Source of the DNA: Clostridium sporogenes
GTDB taxonomy: Bacteria > Bacillota > Clostridia > Clostridiales > Clostridiaceae
DNA: 64,000 bases
Direction: 5' to 3'
Assembly (NCBI RefSeq): GCF_001020205.1
Contig: NZ_CP011663.1
Span: 2,170,001-2,234,000 of the forward strand
Positions 60,630-64,000 of this stretch are shown piece after piece; the stretch's first letter is position 1, and every line of letters begins with the position of its first letter. The notes under the pieces were generated by a model. That model saw nothing but the letters and a program-made list of their open reading frames with translations, had not been told where the DNA came from and ran no database searches. A program made the position numbers and the translations under genes.

Positions 60630-61721
60630 ATGAGTAAAATAATAATTTCCCCAAGTAAATATGTTCAAGGTAAAGGAGAATTATCCAATTTTGGAGTTCA
60701 TGCTAAATCTTTAGGTAAAAAATTTTTAATAATAGCTAGTCCTAATGGAATAAACAGAACTAAATTTACTTTAGAAAAAAGTTGTAAAAATTTTAATATA
60801 CAATTAATATTTCAGTCCTTTAATGGAGAATGTTGCAAAGAAGAAATAGATAGATTATGTTCTTGTGTGGAATCCAATGACTGTGATGTGGTAGTTGGTA
60901 TTGGAGGAGGTAAGATTTTTGATACAGCAAAGGCTGTGGCTTACTATAAGAATACTCCAGTAGTTATCGCTCCAACTGTAGCCTCTACAGACGCTCCTTG
61001 TAGTGCCCTTTCAGTAATATATACAAAAGAAGGAGCTTTCTCAGAGTACCTATTACTACCTAAAAATCCTGACTTAGTATTGGTAGACACTTCTATGATA
61101 ACTAAAGCTCCTGCAAGACTTTTAGTAGCAGGGATGGGAGATGCTTTAGCAACTTATTTTGAAGCAAGAGCTTGTACAAATTCAAATTCCGATACTTTAG
61201 CTGGTGGTAAAGGAACTAATAGTGCCTTTGCATTAGCTAAACTTTGTTATGAAACTCTATTAAGAGATGGACTTAAAGCAAAACTTGCTGTAGAAAATAA
61301 GGTTTCCACTAGAGCTGTAGAAAATATTATTGAAGCTAATACTTTCTTAAGTGGAATTGGCTTTGAAAGCTGTGGCCTAGCAGCAGCCCATGCCATCCAT
61401 AATGGATTTACAGTATTAGAGGAATGTCATCATTTGTATCATGGTGAAAAGGTTGCCTTTGGAACTTTAGTACAACTGGTTTTAGAAAACAGTCCGCTAG
61501 AAGAAATTGAAGAAGTTATAGGCTTCTGTTTAGACGTAAATCTTCCAATAACTCTAAAAGATATGGGAATTAAAGAGATAAAAAAAGACGACATTATGAA
61601 GGTAGCCAAAGCTACCTGTGCTGAAGGAGAAACTATTTTCAATATGCCTTTTGAATTAACTTACGAGGATGTTTATGCTGCTATTCTTACTACAGATAAT
61701 CTAGCAAATTTGTATAAATAG
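60630..61721 (+). CDS. gldA: Glycerol dehydrogenase
   Basis: A 363-residue NAD-dependent, Zn2+-dependent iron-containing-type alcohol dehydrogenase. It has SPSKYVQGKGEL at the start, the nucleotide-binding VVVGIGGGKIFDTAKAVAYY, APTVASTDAPCSALSVIYT, the metal-binding Asp in VAGMGDALATYFEA and histidines in LAAAHAIHNGFT and HHLYHGEKVAFGTL. It oxidises glycerol to dihydroxyacetone. Monocistronic, with AGGAGGAA before the start. Confidence 0.94.
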   Translation: MSKIIISPSKYVQGKGELSNFGVHAKSLGKKFLIIASPNGINRTKFTLEKSCKNFNIQLIFQSFNGECCKEEIDRLCSCVESNDCDVVVGIGGGKIFDTAKAVAYYKNTPVVIAPTVASTDAPCSALSVIYTKEGAFSEYLLLPKNPDLVLVDTSMITKAPARLLVAGMGDALATYFEARACTNSNSDTLAGGKGTNSAFALAKLCYETLLRDGLKAKLAVENKVSTRAVENIIEANTFLSGIGFESCGLAAAHAIHNGFTVLEECHHLYHGEKVAFGTLVQLVLENSPLEEIEEVIGFCLDVNLPITLKDMGIKEIKKDDIMKVAKATCAEGETIFNMPFELTYEDVYAAILTTDNLANLYK

Positions 61722-61771
61722 TATATAAATCACTTATTTTTCAACATTTTTGTTAATAATTTAACCTTTTC

Positions 61772-61787
61772 AGGGACGGTTCATTTA
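61772..61787 (+). repeat. REP-like repeat copy left of the transposase gene
   Basis: AGGGACGGTTCATTTA is identical to 60383-60398 and carries the GGGACGGTTCA core found inverted at 63208. It lies 345 bp beyond the transposase stop. Confidence 0.6.
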
Positions 61788-61877
61788 TTTATAATTTTAT
61801 CACTATCAAATAAATGAAACTTTATCATCATATTAAATATCAGACAACTATCTTCACATTTAATATATAACATAATT

Positions 61878-61924
61878 AAGAAATAGATCCTTAGTTATAA
61901 AAGCTTAACTATCATCTATTTCTT
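61878..61924. terminator. Inverted repeat, possible gldA terminator
   Basis: AAGAAATAGAT and ATCTATTTCTT pair, with inner TTAGTT/AACTA pairing, followed by ATTTCTTTA. The rest of 61722-62132 holds no gene. Confidence 0.5.
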
Positions 61925-62132
61925 ATTTCTTTATATAAATAATTTAATCACTTTGATAAATACTACTTATAGTAAATTTATTCTTTATCATTTATATTAC
62001 TTTTAATTAAAATCTAAAAAAGCTTGTCCAAAATAAATATAAACATCAACAATAAGCAAAAAAATAGAACTTTTCACCTTATTTGTTTTTAATTTTATAT
62101 AAAACTTAATCTAAAAATAATTATATTTATTT

Positions 62133-63059
62133 TTATGTTGCTATTTGAATTTGTTTATGCTTTATAAATTTGTTTATAATATTTTTATATTTTTCTTTCT
62201 TTTGTATTAACTCTACTGCTGAACTACACATTCTAGATACAGTGGGCTGAGTTACATTCCCTATAGCCTTACATATATCTTTCACTTTATAATCACATAA
62301 ACATCTCATAAGTAATACAGTTAAAGCTCTGGCTTCCTTAGATTTCTTATTATTTTTCATATATATCATTATTCTAGATATTTCTGTTTCCTCTGATATA
62401 AATTGTATTATATCTCTAGAATTAAAATTTCTTAAAAGTACTGTTTTTTCACTTCTATATTCAGTCTTTTGATTTTCTAATTCTCCTTCTTCTTTTAGTT
62501 TTTCATTATCACACATATAGACAAATTGTATATACTTTTTTCTAGCTTTTTTAGGGTTGTGTCCAAAAATCTGCATTATGTAATCTTCGTCTAATAATCC
62601 AGTTTTATCTCTTTCCATTCCTAAATATACCTTTAAACTAGAGTACTTGTATCTTTCTGGACATTCTTTGTAACCTCTTATTTGCAATGGATTATTATGT
62701 ATATAAGCTGATAATGTAATTAAATAATTAGTACTTTCAACTATTTTACTTTTAAATCTGTCCTGAAATAAATGCCCATGTCTTTTATAAATTTTATTAT
62801 ACGTCATAGCATATTTAAGATTTAATCCATGCATTATTTTAGATATATCAGCTCCATTTGAATCTATTATAAAATGAGCATGATTTGACATTATACAATA
62901 AGCATAAACTTTAAAATTATATATTTCTTTGTAATGCTTCATTTGAGATAAATATATTTCTTTATCTTTATCATTTTTAAATACTTGGATTTCAGATATA
63001 CTTCTTACTATTATATGATATATCCCATCTTCCCTTTTATATCTTCTAACTCTTGCCAA
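62133..63059 (-). CDS. REP-associated tyrosine transposase (RAYT, IS200-like Y1 HUH)
   Basis: A 308-residue single-strand transposase-like protein. The N-terminal Y1 domain (about 1-150) starts ARVRRYKREDGIYHIIVRS; the HUH metal site is NHAHF in YCIMSNHAHFIIDS and the catalytic Tyr lies in LSAYIHNNPLQI. The C-terminal part (about 225-305) looks like a DnaA-C type helix-turn-helix (CLCDYKVKDICKAIGNVTQPTVSRMCSSA). Such proteins act on short palindromic REP repeats. I prefer a TTG start at 63059, six bases after GAGGTG; a GTG at 63068 overlaps that site. Copies of GGGACGGTTCA lie on both sides. Confidence 0.88.
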   Translation of the reverse strand: MARVRRYKREDGIYHIIVRSISEIQVFKNDKDKEIYLSQMKHYKEIYNFKVYAYCIMSNHAHFIIDSNGADISKIMHGLNLKYAMTYNKIYKRHGHLFQDRFKSKIVESTNYLITLSAYIHNNPLQIRGYKECPERYKYSSLKVYLGMERDKTGLLDEDYIMQIFGHNPKKARKKYIQFVYMCDNEKLKEEGELENQKTEYRSEKTVLLRNFNSRDIIQFISEETEISRIMIYMKNNKKSKEARALTVLLMRCLCDYKVKDICKAIGNVTQPTVSRMCSSAVELIQKKEKYKNIINKFIKHKQIQIAT

Positions 63060-63064
63060 ATAAA

Positions 63065-63113
63065 ACACCTCATTTCAAGCTTTTTTTATAATTATTGACA
63101 TGAAATAAGGTGT
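63065..63113. repeat. Inverted repeat at the start of the transposase gene
   Basis: ACACCTCATTTCA (63065-63077) and TGAAATAAGGTGT (63101-63113) pair with one mismatch. The hairpin spans the ribosome site of the transposase gene, so it may limit translation or be a substrate for the enzyme. The stem resembles that of the hairpin at 2881. Confidence 0.5.
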
Positions 63114-63163
63114 CTATTCAAATAGTTTCTTTATTCAATTTTTATATTTTTATCTATTTTGTA

Positions 63164-63220
63164 TGAACTGTCTCTTTTTAAATCAATATAAACTTATTAG
63201 AATTGTATGAACCGTCCCCT
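63164..63220 (-). repeat. Two inverted REP-like copies right of the transposase gene
   Basis: TGAACCGTCCC (63208-63218) is the exact inverse of the GGGACGGTTCA core; TGAACTGTCTC (63164-63174) is a degenerate copy with two changes. Orientation is opposite to that of the copies at 60383 and 61772. Confidence 0.6.
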
Positions 63221-63229
63221 ATTCTGTTT

Positions 63230-64000
63230 TTATTCTATTTTTAGGTTTGATACTAAGGTTGCTAGCCTATCTGCTAGTTCTGTAAGTTCCTCAGCTGAAG
63301 AAGATACTTCTTCTGTAGAAGATGCTTGTTGTTCCATAGCTGCAGCGATTTCTTCTGTAGAAGCTGAAAGTTCTTGAGATATATTAGATATTGTCCCCAC
63401 ATTATTAAGAATAGTATCTTTTTTATCCATAGTCATATTTAATTTTTGGGATACTTCTTCAACTTGAGGATTAATTTTTTCCACTTCTCCTAGTATATTT
63501 TTAAAGGAATCTATGGTATCTTCTATAGAATCTGCTTGCACTTGTATCTTTTCTGATACTTTTTCAGTATTACAGGAAACTTCCTTTGTATTAGTTGTTA
63601 CAGTCTCAACTAATGTATGTATATTCTTAGATGAATATAAAACCTGTTCTGCAAGTTTTCTTATTTCTTCTGCTACTACTGAAAAACCTCTTCCAGCTTC
63701 ACCAGCTCTAGCTGCTTCTATAGCAGCATTTAAGGCTAAAAGATTAGTTTTTTCTGCTATTTCATTTATAACATCTGTGATTTCACTTATTTTAAGGACA
63801 CTACCATTTAATGAAGAAATTCTATCTGTAACAGATATAAAGGTTTCTTTAATATCTTCTATGGATTTAACAAGGTTGTCTATCTTTATAGAACCCTCAT
63901 GGGCAGATTTTTTTATATTTGAGCTGCTGCTGGCTACATCTATAACTTTATCATTTATATTTTCTAAAATTTCTCCAAATCTCATAAGAGCTTCAGTAGC
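63230..64000 (-). CDS. Methyl-accepting chemotaxis protein, C-terminal signalling domain (5' end outside window)
   Basis: The minus strand is open from the window edge to the stop at 63230, so this is the last 256 residues of a larger gene. It is the MCP signalling coiled coil: TDVINEIAEKTNLLALNAAIEAARAGEAGRGFSVVAEEIRKLAEQ is the hairpin tip that binds CheA/CheW, followed by AATEEIAAAMEQQASSTEEVSSSAEEL-type methylation helix sequence. The sensor and membrane domains lie beyond 64000, so the signal is unknown. Confidence 0.93.
   Translation of the reverse strand, partial: ATEALMRFGEILENINDKVIDVASSSSNIKKSAHEGSIKIDNLVKSIEDIKETFISVTDRISSLNGSVLKISEITDVINEIAEKTNLLALNAAIEAARAGEAGRGFSVVAEEIRKLAEQVLYSSKNIHTLVETVTTNTKEVSCNTEKVSEKIQVQADSIEDTIDSFKNILGEVEKINPQVEEVSQKLNMTMDKKDTILNNVGTISNISQELSASTEEIAAAMEQQASSTEEVSSSAEELTELADRLATLVSNLKIE

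Noticed and set aside
1..64000. CRISPR arrays, tRNA and rRNA genes
   Set aside because: No regularly spaced direct repeats, cloverleaf sequences or conserved rRNA stretches were seen on either strand.

Overview
The DNA is AT-rich with short intergenic hairpins and strong GGAGG ribosome-binding sites. It carries a six-gene GerA-type spore germination cluster, trehalose and fructose-family PTS operons, a clostridial-type glycerol dehydrogenase and secreted M6 metalloproteases. This fits an endospore-forming anaerobic Clostridium, most like the C. botulinum Group I / C. sporogenes group. The taxon is inferred from gene content, not from a search. No rRNA, tRNA or CRISPR array was seen.

Left part (1-17.6 kb): accessory DNA. 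A GC-richer TetR / PEP-synthase-like operon (5' part of the enzyme gene only) is followed by an IS3-family element whose orfB has an in-frame stop. Next come two paralogous copies of a two-gene unit, a membrane-anchored leucine-rich-repeat protein plus a secreted M6 (immune inhibitor A type) metalloprotease, at 3.2-6.3 kb and 14.3-17.5 kb. Between them lies a GC-richer island (about 6.6-14.0 kb). It holds a sigma-54-dependent activator, a minus-strand operon (PatB/MalY beta-lyase, DAACS symporter, two near-identical small glutaredoxin-like proteins around a RidA enamine deaminase) and a divergent cysteine-desulfidase-family gene. Two textbook -24/-12 promoters and a central palindrome sit in the divergent intergenic region. 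I read the island as one inducible sulfur-amino-acid uptake and degradation system.

Middle (17.7-43.9 kb): a two-component system; a DUF169 gene with a YkoE-type ECF transporter; an ornithine/alanine racemase-like enzyme; the germination cluster A-B-A-B-C-B, with a duplicated A-B unit and duplicated promoter; three small unknown proteins, two of them paralogues; a Cys-rich C_GCAxxG_C_C protein divergent from an ArsS-type radical SAM / AhpD-like pair; a TPR protein; a CPA1 K+(Na+)/H+ antiporter; htpG with a CIRCE operator; and a membrane-associated MutS-like ATPase.

Right part (44-64 kb): the treP-treA-treR trehalose operon with two operator palindromes; a gatY-pfkB-fruBC-fruA PTS operon with an RpiR regulator, whose enzyme set suggests tagatose; a CatB-type acetyltransferase; yjdF with its riboswitch; a DAHP synthase facing a Fur-box-controlled salicylate synthase; a YoaP-like acetyltransferase; a radical SAM protein; glycerol dehydrogenase; a REP-associated tyrosine transposase with copies of an 11-bp GGGACGGTTCA repeat around it; and the 3' part of a chemotaxis receptor gene running off the window.
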